Source: Paenibacillus algicola (GTDB taxonomy: Bacteria; Bacillota; Bacilli; Paenibacillales; Paenibacillaceae). From it: 64,000 bases of DNA. Every line of letters begins with the position of its first letter. The first letter of the stretch is position 1. Shown here one piece after another: positions 51,837-61,700 of this stretch. The position numbers were made by a program, and so were the translations under genes. The DNA is taken from positions 571,501 through 635,500 of the forward strand of contig NZ_CP040396.1 in the NCBI RefSeq assembly GCF_005577435.1. The letters are read 5' to 3'. Below the pieces are notes generated by a model. It worked only from the letters and a program-made list of their open reading frames with translations, was not told where the DNA came from and searched no databases.

Positions 51837-53084
51837 TCAAGCTACCGGATCTGTGTTAAATCCGGCAAAAATCGTCTGCGTTCCCGTTACAGTGTCGGTC
51901 CAGGTGCCGATATAGCCGTAGGGAGGGACGCTTTTGATGTCGATATAATCTCCAATGAGCGGAACCGGGGTAGGGCTGCCTTCGTTGGGGTTGAAGGATT
52001 GAGCGGTGACCCGCTGATTGGTAAACGTATTGCCGCCGTCAATGGAACGCGCAGTAAATACATCCAGGTCAAAGCCATCGATCCGGTTTGAGTAATAAAT
52101 GACATTCACGACACCGACTAAAGGATCCACATCCAATGCCGGAAAAAAGCTCTGGGAATTGGCAGGTGCCCCGGTGATCGAAACCGGTGGAGACCAGCTC
52201 TGTCCCTGATCGGTAGATTTCGAGAAGAAAATATCCGAATAGCCCAAGCGGAAATCCTGCCAGACGGCATACAGGTTGCCGGAGGTCGAAAGCGTTGTAA
52301 TATCTGCTGCAATATTAGGAAAGGTCAGTACGCGGAATCCGTATCCGGGGACCGGCAGCACGATCGGCACCAGATCCACGGGGGAGATCACGACGGACGG
52401 CTCAAAGGTCTGCCCCCCATCCAGAGATCTCCTTACAAAAAAGGTAGGCGAGGGAGGATTCGTCGTAATCCATGTTGCAAACACACTGCCGGTCTGGCTT
52501 ACGGTAATATCAGGACGTTCTACGACATCGCTGGGGCTGGACAGCAGCACTGGCTGCTCCCAGGTTACCCCCTGATCGAGAGAACGCTGAAAGAAAGCGA
52601 CCGATCGGGCATTGGCCTCAATGTTGAACTGGCGGTTATAAGCAGCATAGAAATTGCCGATAAAAGGGCTGGCCGTCGCATTGTCCACCTCAATCGCCGG
52701 CTCATCATTATTGATGTACAGCCCATAGCCCGGAGCTACGGTGACCGGAGGAGAAAAGGTGACTCCGTTATCTGTAGAACGGTAGACCACCGTCGTGCCG
52801 CTGAAAGCGCCGGGAAACGCGTGCACCGCGATGACGAAGGTAGAAGGGAACGCATAGGCGACAAATGGCGCCTCGGAACCGGTGAAGCCATCTGGTAAAG
52901 GCAGAACCTGCACATTCCAGGTGCCGCCGCCGTCAAACGAGGTATACGCCCCGACCAAGGGGATATTGCCTTCAAAATAAACGGAGGTCGCCACCATATT
53001 GTTAACACTGAGCAAATTGACAGCAATCGTAGGCTCGAAGCGGGGCGGGCCGCCCGGAGTCACTTGAAAATTAAATATGGTCAT
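51837..53084 (-). CDS. BNR/Asp-box beta-propeller protein (sialidase fold)
   Basis: 415 residues; ATG overlaps the stop codon of the upstream GT4 gene by four bases. Six Asp-boxes (SFDGGGTW, STDNGVTF, SLDQGVTW, SLDGGQTF, STDQGQSW, SIDGGNTF) indicate a six-bladed propeller as in sialidases. Sialidase catalytic Arg/Tyr residues cannot be assigned by eye, and there is no signal peptide. Last gene of the GT2-GT4-BNR operon; a spore-surface or glycan-binding role is inferred. Confidence 0.88.
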   Translation of the reverse strand: MTIFNFQVTPGGPPRFEPTIAVNLLSVNNMVATSVYFEGNIPLVGAYTSFDGGGTWNVQVLPLPDGFTGSEAPFVAYAFPSTFVIAVHAFPGAFSGTTVVYRSTDNGVTFSPPVTVAPGYGLYINNDEPAIEVDNATASPFIGNFYAAYNRQFNIEANARSVAFFQRSLDQGVTWEQPVLLSSPSDVVERPDITVSQTGSVFATWITTNPPSPTFFVRRSLDGGQTFEPSVVISPVDLVPIVLPVPGYGFRVLTFPNIAADITTLSTSGNLYAVWQDFRLGYSDIFFSKSTDQGQSWSPPVSITGAPANSQSFFPALDVDPLVGVVNVIYYSNRIDGFDLDVFTARSIDGGNTFTNQRVTAQSFNPNEGSPTPVPLIGDYIDIKSVPPYGYIGTWTDTVTGTQTIFAGFNTDPVA

Positions 53085-54196
53085 GGATCCAGCACCTTTC
53101 TGTTAGGGTGGTCTTTTTCTCCGCGGCGCTTTCGGGACAGCACCTTATGCATGGAATTAAAATGACGGACATAATGCGCAGCCGAGAATCGCTGGTGCAT
53201 CAATGCCTCGGCGCTATCTACAATGAGGCTTCGAAGAACAGCATTCTCCATCATCAACAGAGCAGAACGTAGCGCCTGCTCAATATTCCCCATCTCGTAG
53301 AACAGTCCGGTTTTGCCGGGATAGAGAAAGGCTCTGATGCCATCGGAATCTGTAGCCAGCACAGGGCATCGGCAGAGCATCGCTTCAGCTACTGCATATC
53401 CGAACCCTTCCGTGATGGATGTCGAGCACAGCAAACCGCCGGAGTCGCCAATGATGGATAAATAGTCGGCCATAATCTCATGCGGGACGTTGGAGTACTG
53501 AATCAATGCTTCGGACAGCTGCAGTTCCGCCACCATCTGCTGAAACGCCGCCTGCTCTTGGGGATGAAACAGGGTATCATCGCCGAACATCCATAGATAC
53601 ATATCCGGATACCGCTGCTTCAAGGCCGCGCCGAGCTTCAGAAAATCTCTCCAGTTCTTGTTCTTCTCAATTCGCCCGATCCATCCCAGAATAGGAAAGG
53701 GCTTAGGCGGATAAGGAATGTAATGAAAGCGCTCGGTATCGAGCGGGTTGTCAAAGCAGAAGTGCAGCTTGCCGGGAAAGAGCTCCTTCATCATATTTTG
53801 AATATGAGAGGTTCGGGGATAGAGCAGCGCCGTTGCATAAGCTTCAATGCGGGCTTGGTAATCCACCAGAATTTCCCGGGCCGTTTCCACGGTGCCGAGT
53901 CCCTGGATTTCATAAATGAGATGGCCAGTATAGCCCCATTGATGCATCCATTCCATTAATTGAATATCGGAACAGATGACAATGGTATCGTAATGCTCCC
54001 GGCGGATTAGAGCTTGAATCTGCTCCGGATTAGACAGAATGAAGGTCTTAATGCCCTTGATGTTCTTTCGTCCCTCTCCATCATGGGTGTACAACAAATG
54101 GCATTCGATGCCGTGCTGCATTAAGGCTTTGCAACGCACCCGATTCAAGGTTTCCATGCCGCCGCTGGGATTGAAAAAGGTAAAGAGCACCTTCAT
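53081..54196 (-). CDS. glycosyltransferase family 4 (GT-B)
   Basis: 371 residues. GT-B fold with the nucleotide-binding LGWIGRIEKNKNW region and the E-x7-E motif EGFGYAVAEAM near the C-terminus, typical of retaining family 4 enzymes. Overlaps its neighbours on both sides by ATGA, so GT2, GT4 and the BNR gene are translationally coupled. Sugar donor and acceptor unknown. Confidence 0.92.
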   Translation of the reverse strand: MKVLFTFFNPSGGMETLNRVRCKALMQHGIECHLLYTHDGEGRKNIKGIKTFILSNPEQIQALIRREHYDTIVICSDIQLMEWMHQWGYTGHLIYEIQGLGTVETAREILVDYQARIEAYATALLYPRTSHIQNMMKELFPGKLHFCFDNPLDTERFHYIPYPPKPFPILGWIGRIEKNKNWRDFLKLGAALKQRYPDMYLWMFGDDTLFHPQEQAAFQQMVAELQLSEALIQYSNVPHEIMADYLSIIGDSGGLLCSTSITEGFGYAVAEAMLCRCPVLATDSDGIRAFLYPGKTGLFYEMGNIEQALRSALLMMENAVLRSLIVDSAEALMHQRFSAAHYVRHFNSMHKVLSRKRRGEKDHPNRKVLDP

Positions 54197-55425
54197 AGCA
54201 AGCCCTCCTGTCTTTGTGACATCATGTACGTCTTCAGCCGGGCCCGAAGCGAGTCGGTCCGAAACAGCTCGTGCTGGATCGCACGAAACTGAAACGGCAC
54301 ACCCGGATAGCGGTAATCGACATCGGAATGAGTGCTGTTGTAGTAATTAGATTCCACCTCGGCCGGAGCTTTGAGCAGCTGCTTCGTGAGCACCTCCAGA
54401 TCAGTGACTGCAGCAAAAGGCTCAGTGCCGATCATCATGGCGAAGGGAGTCTCGATCATCTGTGCTGCATAATAGACTGCCTGCTCTTCTCGTTCCCCCG
54501 GCAGCCACATGAATTTGGTCAGTGGATGCGGAATATTGGATAGAGCGGCGGATACACTTTCATCTGGACTTAAATCCAGAATGGCCGTGACGTAATTGCT
54601 GAAGCTTTGATCATACAAATTCTCGATTCTTGCCACGTCCACAGGACTGACGGTGGACAGGGGGTAGATAACCGTGAGGGCATGCGGAATGCCTTGGCGC
54701 ACTCGTGCCTGATGGCGTGCCAGATGGTACGTATATCTCCACTGGCGATGCCGGGCTTCGTCCTTCAGGGAGGCGGATACACTGAAGGTGGAGTCAACGC
54801 GGTAGTCCATCAGCTCTACAGGCAAATAGCGGATATCACAATGCTCGGTCAGACGCAGCCAATATTCATAATCCTCTACAGGTACCATATGATATCCGTC
54901 AATACACTTCGCATATTGAGCCTTGTACATGAAGGACACGCCGATGATACAGGCATCCAGCAGCTTGTCTTTAGCGCTGGATTGATACTTGCGCTGGGCC
55001 GCCAGCTGATATTCACTGTGCAAGGGCGTCCCCTCATTCGATATGGACTGAAAGGAGGAGTATACCAGGCCCAGCTCCTCTGGTCCCTCTGACAGCCGCT
55101 GACGAAGCCGCTGCAGGAAATCGGGATAATAAATATTGTCGCTGGAGACCCAGGTTACATATCGAATGTTCGGAAAGGTGAACAGCTCCTCGAAGCCCTT
55201 GTTCAGGGCTGCAGCAACTCCTCGGTTCTCCGGCTGCGGCAGAAGAACGAAACGGTCGTCTTCACCGATATATTCCCGGACAAGCGGCTCCATCTCCGGA
55301 GCCCCGTCTATGACTACGATCACGATAAAATGCTCGTAGCGCTGGCTGCGAAGGGAGTCTATAGCCGCTCGTAGAAATTCGGGCTCTTGCTTGTATAATG
55401 GCATCACAACACCTACGTCGATCAT
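54193..55425 (-). CDS. glycosyltransferase family 2 (GT-A)
   Basis: 410 residues from the ATG at 55425, after GAGGTGG on the minus strand. N-terminal GT2 domain: VVMPLYKQEPEFLRAAIDSL, ENRGVAAALNKGFEE and the DxD-equivalent region in WVSSDNIYYPDF. A C-terminal 190-residue extension has no clear family. First gene of a coupled three-gene operon. Inverting family; donor unknown. Confidence 0.9.
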   Translation of the reverse strand: MIDVGVVMPLYKQEPEFLRAAIDSLRSQRYEHFIVIVVIDGAPEMEPLVREYIGEDDRFVLLPQPENRGVAAALNKGFEELFTFPNIRYVTWVSSDNIYYPDFLQRLRQRLSEGPEELGLVYSSFQSISNEGTPLHSEYQLAAQRKYQSSAKDKLLDACIIGVSFMYKAQYAKCIDGYHMVPVEDYEYWLRLTEHCDIRYLPVELMDYRVDSTFSVSASLKDEARHRQWRYTYHLARHQARVRQGIPHALTVIYPLSTVSPVDVARIENLYDQSFSNYVTAILDLSPDESVSAALSNIPHPLTKFMWLPGEREEQAVYYAAQMIETPFAMMIGTEPFAAVTDLEVLTKQLLKAPAEVESNYYNSTHSDVDYRYPGVPFQFRAIQHELFRTDSLRARLKTYMMSQRQEGLL

Positions 55426-55513
55426 GCAAGCCACCTCTTTTTTTATACATTCAGTTACAGCACAGTATACGGCAGCCACAGGAAGATGCCTGTGCGAATC
55501 GTCTCTTCATGAG

Positions 55514-55551
55514 AAAGAGAGCAGGATGCTCTGCAGCTGCCTGCTCTCTTC
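55514..55551. terminator. hairpin between small-protein and GT genes
   Basis: AGAGAGCAGG pairs with CCTGCTCTCT; on the minus strand a short T tract follows. It may end or attenuate transcription from the two small genes. Confidence 0.5.
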
Positions 55552-55561
55552 GAGGTGAATC

Positions 55562-55939
55562 CTAGACCGGGATCGACAAGCTGTTGGTTGGAGTCAGCTC
55601 GGACTGCAGCACCCGCTGGTCTGTAACGAGATTTCCGAACTCATCGATGCCATAGCTGGACATCACGACTTGGCTGAACGGTGATGTGATACTGTATTGA
55701 ACCTCATAAGAGACATTGCCGGCAATGAAGAACTGGCGGATGTTTGCTGAATTGGCGGGCAGTGTAAAGCCGGTGACGTACAGGGGAGTCAGAATCAGCG
55801 TGGACTCCGGAACGCCAAACACGACAACTACAATGGAGGCACTGGAAGAGCCGAGGTTTCTGGAGTTAACGATCAGGTTCGTAGCCGCAGTTCCGGTTGC
55901 CCGGGTATTGGTAATTAAGCTGGTTGTAAAGGTCGCCAT
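55562..55939 (-). CDS. small beta-rich surface-type protein
   Basis: 125 residues; AGAGGAGG before the ATG on the minus strand. Thr/Ser/Val-rich with regular strands (NLGSSSASIVVVVFGVPEST), no signal peptide, no Cys. Together with the 144-residue neighbour it resembles structural proteins of spore outer layers in composition. Function unknown; location in a glycosyltransferase cluster suggests a glycan acceptor or coat component. Confidence 0.7.
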   Translation of the reverse strand: MATFTTSLITNTRATGTAATNLIVNSRNLGSSSASIVVVVFGVPESTLILTPLYVTGFTLPANSANIRQFFIAGNVSYEVQYSITSPFSQVVMSSYGIDEFGNLVTDQRVLQSELTPTNSLSIPV

Positions 55940-55962
55940 GGTACAGACCTCCTCTTTTCACT

Positions 55963-56397
55963 TTAGTCCGAGGTGCCGGTGAAATTGAAGCTTTCTGGTC
56001 CGACACGCGTAACGCCAAGGGCGGTGGTGCTTACAAATACAGAATAAGCAGCAGCTGTCGTATTGGGCGCATTGAAGTCCGAACCGGAGAAGGCAATTAA
56101 TTGCGGACCCAGGATTGAGAGATCCAGGCTTCGGGCAGCCGAGAATACGATGGTGTCGGATGGTGTCAATCCCCGGGTTACAAACACGGTTACAGTAGTG
56201 GCTACGGGCAGCAGCGGAAGCTGGACGGCAAGCACACCGGAAAATTCAACCCGGGTCAAGCCGGAGGCACCTGCTGAAAGATCAAGCGTCTGCTGGGCAA
56301 TGAGGTCAGGTGCACCTAGTGCGGACAGCGGAATAGAAATGGAATTGGCGTAGCTGGCATTCTGGGATGTCTTTGAATCCAGAAACTGTGCAGGCAT
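55963..56397 (-). CDS. small beta-rich surface-type protein
   Basis: 144 residues; GGAGATG before the ATG on the minus strand. Repeated beta strands rich in Val, Thr, Ser and Ala (LPVATTVTVFVTRGLTPSDT), no signal peptide. Same style as the next gene, 23 bases away, and probably cotranscribed. A sigma-K-like -10 box (CATACGATA, minus strand) is 22 bases upstream, suggesting late mother-cell expression. Confidence 0.7.
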   Translation of the reverse strand: MPAQFLDSKTSQNASYANSISIPLSALGAPDLIAQQTLDLSAGASGLTRVEFSGVLAVQLPLLPVATTVTVFVTRGLTPSDTIVFSAARSLDLSILGPQLIAFSGSDFNAPNTTAAAYSVFVSTTALGVTRVGPESFNFTGTSD

Positions 56398-56419
56398 AAG
56401 TGATCATCTCCTTTCTCGG

Positions 56420-56428
56420 TATCGTATG
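56420..56428 (-). promoter_or_regulatory. sigma-K-like -10 box
   Basis: CATACGATA on the minus strand fits CATAnnnTA. No good -35 at the standard distance (the nearest AC is 19 bases away), so only the -10 half is convincing. Confidence 0.35.
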
Positions 56429-56588
56429 CTTCTGGTCAAGACAAAGCGTGGATGTTCATCGCGGGCAATGCGTACAATTTAATAGACTTTGATAGCTCGT
56501 AAGGCAATGCACCCAAATGAAAGACGATGAAGGATATGGTAAAATAGCAGGGTCTAATAGAAGATACATAGGAAAAGGAGCGTACCTC

Positions 56589-57812
56589 ATGAAAAAGAAT
56601 TGGAATCAGGCGTTGCTATCGCTGATGATCTCAGCCGGATTGCTGGCAACGGCCGCAGCCCCGGCTGCTGCCGCACCCGTATCTCCGGTTGTCAGTATGG
56701 AAGGACAGGTGCTGGAGTACAGCACAAGCAAGCCGATGGTGGAGAAGGGTACAACGTATGTACCCCTGAGATGGACACTGCAGGAGCTGGGCGTCAAGCT
56801 GGCTCAGGCTTCGGAGGATACGATCTACGTTATTACGGACGGAGATTCCAAGATTCTGAAAGCCAAGCTTCTGAAGATGAACGGTGTCACCTACGCTCCG
56901 ATCCGGGTGGTCGGAGAGGCTGCCGGCTATGCGGTAGCCTGGGATGCCAAGACCCGTACGGTCATCCTTACGGCTTCGGTCAAGGACGCGGTACAGGCTG
57001 CTGCGGGCCGCGGATTTATGTGGGAGGTAGAGAGCGGTGGCAATACCGTATATTTGGTCGGCTCCATGCATATTGCGGACGAGAGCTTCTATCCGCTGCG
57101 CCCGGAGTTTGATGAAGCTTTTGCCGAGGCGGACTATCTGGGCGTCGAGATTGATGTAAGCAAAGCGGCGGATGAGGCTCAGCAGCAGCTTATCATGAAG
57201 CTCGGTATGTACCAGGATGGCACCACCCTGAAGGATCATATCTCCGCAGATACGTATGCCAAGCTGGGAGAAGTGCTCCGTCAGAGCGGTATTGCGCCGG
57301 ATGCACTGGATGTCTTCAAGCCGTGGGTGGTAGAGAGCACGCTGGGCAGCCTGCAGGCGTCGGCGGCGGGCTATGAGGCTGCAGCGGGGATTGATCTGTA
57401 TTTTGTTCAGAAGGCCATGGAGAAGAGCATTCCTGTGCTGGAGCTTGAATCCTACGAATCCCAGCTGAGCATGTTTAACGGCTTCTCCCAGGAGCTGCAG
57501 GAGCGCAACCTGAACACTGCGCTGGAGCAGTTCAACCAACTGGACCAGAGTGTGAAGCAGATGGCCCAGATGTGGAAAACGGGCAACGAAGAGCAGCTGC
57601 TGGAGCTGACAAACAGTGTCTCGGAGGATGCAGAGTATGTTCAGGCGATGCTGATTGACCGCAACATTGGAATGGCCGACAAGATTGATGGCTATCTCCG
57701 GAACGGCAAGAATGAGGAGTATTTCATTGTCGTTGGGGCAGCGCATTATCTGGGTGAGCATGGAATCATCAAGCTGCTGGAGGACAAGGGCTATACGGTG
57801 AAGCGGAAGTAG
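56589..57812 (+). CDS. TraB/GumN family protein with copper-amine-oxidase-type N-domain
   Basis: 407 residues from ATG 56589, after AAAAGGAG. Signal peptide ending in AAAAPAAAAP, then a copper-amine-oxidase N-terminal-type domain (about 30-135: GTTYVPLRWTLQELGV, YAPIRVVGEAAG), common in Paenibacillus envelope proteins. The TraB/GumN domain follows with the two family motifs VGSMHI and GAAHYLG. Putative secreted metallo-hydrolase. Opposite strand to the glycan genes, so it may be unrelated to them. Confidence 0.88.
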   Translation: MKKNWNQALLSLMISAGLLATAAAPAAAAPVSPVVSMEGQVLEYSTSKPMVEKGTTYVPLRWTLQELGVKLAQASEDTIYVITDGDSKILKAKLLKMNGVTYAPIRVVGEAAGYAVAWDAKTRTVILTASVKDAVQAAAGRGFMWEVESGGNTVYLVGSMHIADESFYPLRPEFDEAFAEADYLGVEIDVSKAADEAQQQLIMKLGMYQDGTTLKDHISADTYAKLGEVLRQSGIAPDALDVFKPWVVESTLGSLQASAAGYEAAAGIDLYFVQKAMEKSIPVLELESYESQLSMFNGFSQELQERNLNTALEQFNQLDQSVKQMAQMWKTGNEEQLLELTNSVSEDAEYVQAMLIDRNIGMADKIDGYLRNGKNEEYFIVVGAAHYLGEHGIIKLLEDKGYTVKRK

Positions 57813-57876
57813 TGTGCAAGACGGGCATCATATTCTAATGTAGACGATCGATATACGCATAGCGGAGCAATATGTA

Positions 57877-57924
57877 AAAGGAGTCGCCATGGCAAGATAC
57901 TCTTGCCATGGCGACTCCTTTTTT
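57877..57924. terminator. strong bidirectional terminator
   Basis: AAGGAGTCGCCATGGCAAGA pairs with TCTTGCCATGGCGACTCCTT around TAC, then six T. Serves the convergent TraB and FkbM genes. Confidence 0.9.
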
Positions 57925-57951
57925 AACGATATAGATCTCCTCGCAACCGCT

Positions 57952-58761
57952 TTAGCCAGCCGCGCTGGCCGGCTTGGTAATGAACAAGTCGAAATGAGTC
58001 GCATTTGCGGTCAATTGAATCAGCTCCTCCGGCGATACCAGCGTCAGCAGCTGATCGTGACCGATGATATAAATGCTGTACTGCCTGCTTCGAAATTTGT
58101 CCAGCAGTGCGAGACAGTCATAGCCCTGCATCTCCCACGCCTTCTGGTTGTATTCCATAAACAGCTTGGAGCCCGGCTTTCGTTCCAGAATTTCCACAAG
58201 ATCATCGAGGATGAGCGGCTCCGCACCTTCGATGTCAACCTTGATGACATCGGCAGCAATGTCAGGCAGGTAATCCCGCAGCCGGACCGTGCGTACCTCA
58301 ATGGCCTGGAGAGGATCTGTATCCTTAATGGCCGAAACCAGGCTTTCAATGATGCTGGCTGAAGCCGTCAGCATGGTTGGAGAATACAGAGACAGCGTGC
58401 CTTCCTGATCACTCAGTGCAGCTTTATGAATTTCCATATGATAGAACCCGTTAATAAGCTTGCTTTTTAATAAATTCTGGTGGTGGAAAGGGTTAGGCTC
58501 AAAGGTATGGACCTTGCCGCCAGGTCCTGTATGCAGGGCAGCAATCAGCGAATAGTAGCCGCAGTTGGCTCCAATGTCCAGAACCGTTGCTCCCGGAGAG
58601 AGGGAGGCGGTGAACAGCTTGGAAATCCAGGACTCCCAGAAGCCATCAGCAATCAGATGGGCACTCATGGACAGCTCGCGGGTATCGACATAAATTTTGG
58701 GCCCTGCTTCCAGCTGGGTTAGATACGTGTAATCTCCAAGATAAGCGCTAACTCTGCTCAT
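57952..58761 (-). CDS. FkbM family methyltransferase
   Basis: 269 residues. SAM-dependent O-methyltransferase with VLDIGANCGYYSLIAA (motif I), HTFEPNPFHHQNL and DVIKVDIEGAEPLIL, all typical of FkbM. The ATG lies inside the double glycosyltransferase gene (14-base overlap), so the two are coupled. Probably methylates a sugar of the glycan made by this cluster. Confidence 0.9.
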   Translation of the reverse strand: MSRVSAYLGDYTYLTQLEAGPKIYVDTRELSMSAHLIADGFWESWISKLFTASLSPGATVLDIGANCGYYSLIAALHTGPGGKVHTFEPNPFHHQNLLKSKLINGFYHMEIHKAALSDQEGTLSLYSPTMLTASASIIESLVSAIKDTDPLQAIEVRTVRLRDYLPDIAADVIKVDIEGAEPLILDDLVEILERKPGSKLFMEYNQKAWEMQGYDCLALLDKFRSRQYSIYIIGHDQLLTLVSPEELIQLTANATHFDLFITKPASAAG

Positions 58762-61700
58762 GATACACCTCGGTTTCGTAATATTGGGTGATGACCCGCT
58801 CTAGATTCCGGTGGATGATTCTGCCGATGCTCTGTGTAGAATACTTAGGGAAAATACTTTGTCTTCCGATCTGCGCCCGCTGCTTGGCTTGATCATAGCG
58901 GCGATATACATCGCGCAGTAGCTGGATCAGATGCTCAATGCTGGGCTCTGCCCACAGATGGCCCTTGAAGTGAGCAGGCATGGAAGAGGGGACTTCAACC
59001 AGCCGCTCGACATCAATTAAATAGCTGTTCTGCTCATTCATAAATTCCAGCTGAGCACTCCAATTCGTCCCGATGACCGGTACCTCCAGGGCCATAGCCT
59101 CCATGTAGGGCCGCCCCCAGCCCTCACCTCGTGTAGGCAGGACAAAAGCATGACAGGAAGCGTACAGCTCCAGCATTTCCTGCTCCGTCAGGCGAGCATC
59201 AAGGACTAGCACATGCGGAGGAGAATGAAGCTGGAGCTCCCTTGTAAACTGTTCAATGAGCTGGGATATTCGAGCATTGGGCTCATTAATCTGGCTCACC
59301 TTCAGCACCAAAGTGACATCGTCTTCCTCTGTGAAGCTGGATAAATAAGCTCGAAGCAGTAAGTCCCAGCCTTTACGGATGCTCCAGTCAAATACGGAAA
59401 GAAAAGCAAAGCTGCGGGCTCCGGGAATAGCTGAGCGTTGTAGTGAAGTAAGAGAATATTTTCGTTCATCCAGCACACCGGGTACCACCTGAAGCTTCAA
59501 AGGATCCACACCGGAAGCTACAAAGGTATCAAAGTTAAACTGCGAAGGCACCCACACCTCTGTCAATGTATTGAGCACCTGAACCCAATCTGCCGGAATT
59601 CGGTCCGTCTCGAACATGGTCCGGCCAATGCTGATCGGGGCGCGGGGCATGCTGAATAAGTGGGCAGGGGCAGCTTGCATGTGAATCAGCGGAGGCTGCT
59701 TGAATACCGCGTACGCATTCCCGATCTGCTCTTCCGGCGGTTCAGGTACAGAGCTTGCCGCATCCATAGCCCGGACCTTGATCAGGTAGGGGTACGGTTT
59801 CAAGCTCTCGATAAAATGCCGCTGCTCCGAAGCATATCCAGTCGCATTATAGAACGGGCAGTCCCAGTGAATACCAATCTCTTCACGCTGAAATGCTTTG
59901 TAGGCATTCAGCCGGCCATCCTCAGGGTTATGAAGGGTGCCTTGGCCTTTCAGGCTCCAGATGCCATATTCCAGCAGCGAGCATACGGCGCTAAATGACT
60001 CGGTAGCGGCTTGACCCTGGTATACGATGAGCGTACTGCCAGCGGCAGCGCGGCTGGAGCACCAAGTGGTCCAGTCAATAAGCTCCTGGGTGTCTACACC
60101 GTCACTCAGCAGCAGGACAACAGAAGCATTTACGCTTGCGGCGTCATATTCCGCGAGCGACTGTCCGGCCTCCGCCCAGAGGACCTGTTGACCGGGATGA
60201 AACCACGACATGGCGGCCTTCTCCCATAAAGGCTGAATGTCTGAAGAAACCTCCGAATGCGAAGACCAGACCCACTGAACCTTTTCGCAGTCCCCTTTTG
60301 CCGCCGAGAGAAGCTGCCCATTATTGGTAAATAACGAGGAGACCTTCTTGGCTCCGGCTTCTCTGAGCTCCTTCACTTCTTCTAGACGCTGCACGGCCTT
60401 CTCCATCCCGGGAGCGCAGTCCAGGGCTTTCTGAAACTCCTCTACCGCGTTCACATCGGCATTGAGATCAAGATACGTTTCCCCCATCTCCTTATGCAGC
60501 TCCCCGAGTAGAAGCCGGAGCGCTCTTACAGCCACCTGAAAATAAGGGATTTGTAACGAATGCACCGGAATATGAAGCTTCTTGGCCTCATTGAAGGCGT
60601 GAATAGCGAGGGACCAGGACTGCATTTCACTATAGCAGATACCCAGCAGCATCCAGGCGGTTCCGGTGCTTTCATCCGTCAAATCGGAATAACGGGACTG
60701 TCCTTCCTCTGTAGCTTGTTCTGTAATGGGTACGAGCAGGGATATCGCCTGCAGAAACCGGCGTGCTGCAATATATTTTGAGGCTAGCTGCATATGAAGA
60801 GAGGCATAGTGAGGATACCGCTGGACGAGGGCGGCCAGCAGGCCCTCAGCCTTGACCTCCTGTTCCCGTTGGCTGCAGGCGGTTACAGCTGACAGCTCCC
60901 GCCGAAGCTGCTGTTCTGCAGATGGACCGCACCAGGAAGACTGCCTGGACCAGAGCTCTAGGATATAGCGGCCTGCCAGAGAAGCAGTCTGCTGCCAGGT
61001 GTAGCTGGAGCGTATATTGCTGCTGGCCAGCCTGCCCTTCAAGTGGATGGTATCACGATGCTGAAAGGCATATCTCATGGCAGCTTGCAGCGCTTTTTTG
61101 TCGATATCAATCCAGGTGGGTTCATCCAGTGTCGCCAAATCCCCAATCTTCGCTTCCGGATGTCTAAACAGCCTGGAGGGAACGAATATAGCCTCATCAT
61201 GGTTCAGCCATTCAGAGGCAGGCCCCTGGTCCGGCACGATGACTGCAGTGCCGCAGGCAGCAGCCTCCGCAATGGGAAGGCCGAACCCTTCTCCCCGAAA
61301 CGGAAACACCGCACAGTCACAGCTCCGGTACAGATCTGCTAATTGCTGGCTGCTTAAGTGGAGATCGGTATACAGAATCTGCGGAGAGTGCGGGTTGTCT
61401 TTGGCATCCAGCACGCGCTGCTGCATGGAAATTCCATGATAATGCGTGGTGTTTCCGTGATCCTTCACAATCAGGCTGACGGGCTCTTCCGGGCTGAATT
61501 CCTCCAGATACGCATCCAGCAAAATGTCAAAGCCCTTCCGGGCAATGCTGCCGCCAACATACAGAAAGCGAAAGGAAGTGTCTATAGCGGCAAAGGACTC
61601 TTCTTTCTCTTCCGGCTTGAAGATGCCCGGGTCCACCGCCAAGGGCAGCACACGAATCTTGTTTCCCGGAATGCCGGATGCTATGTAGCTGTTCTTGTTA

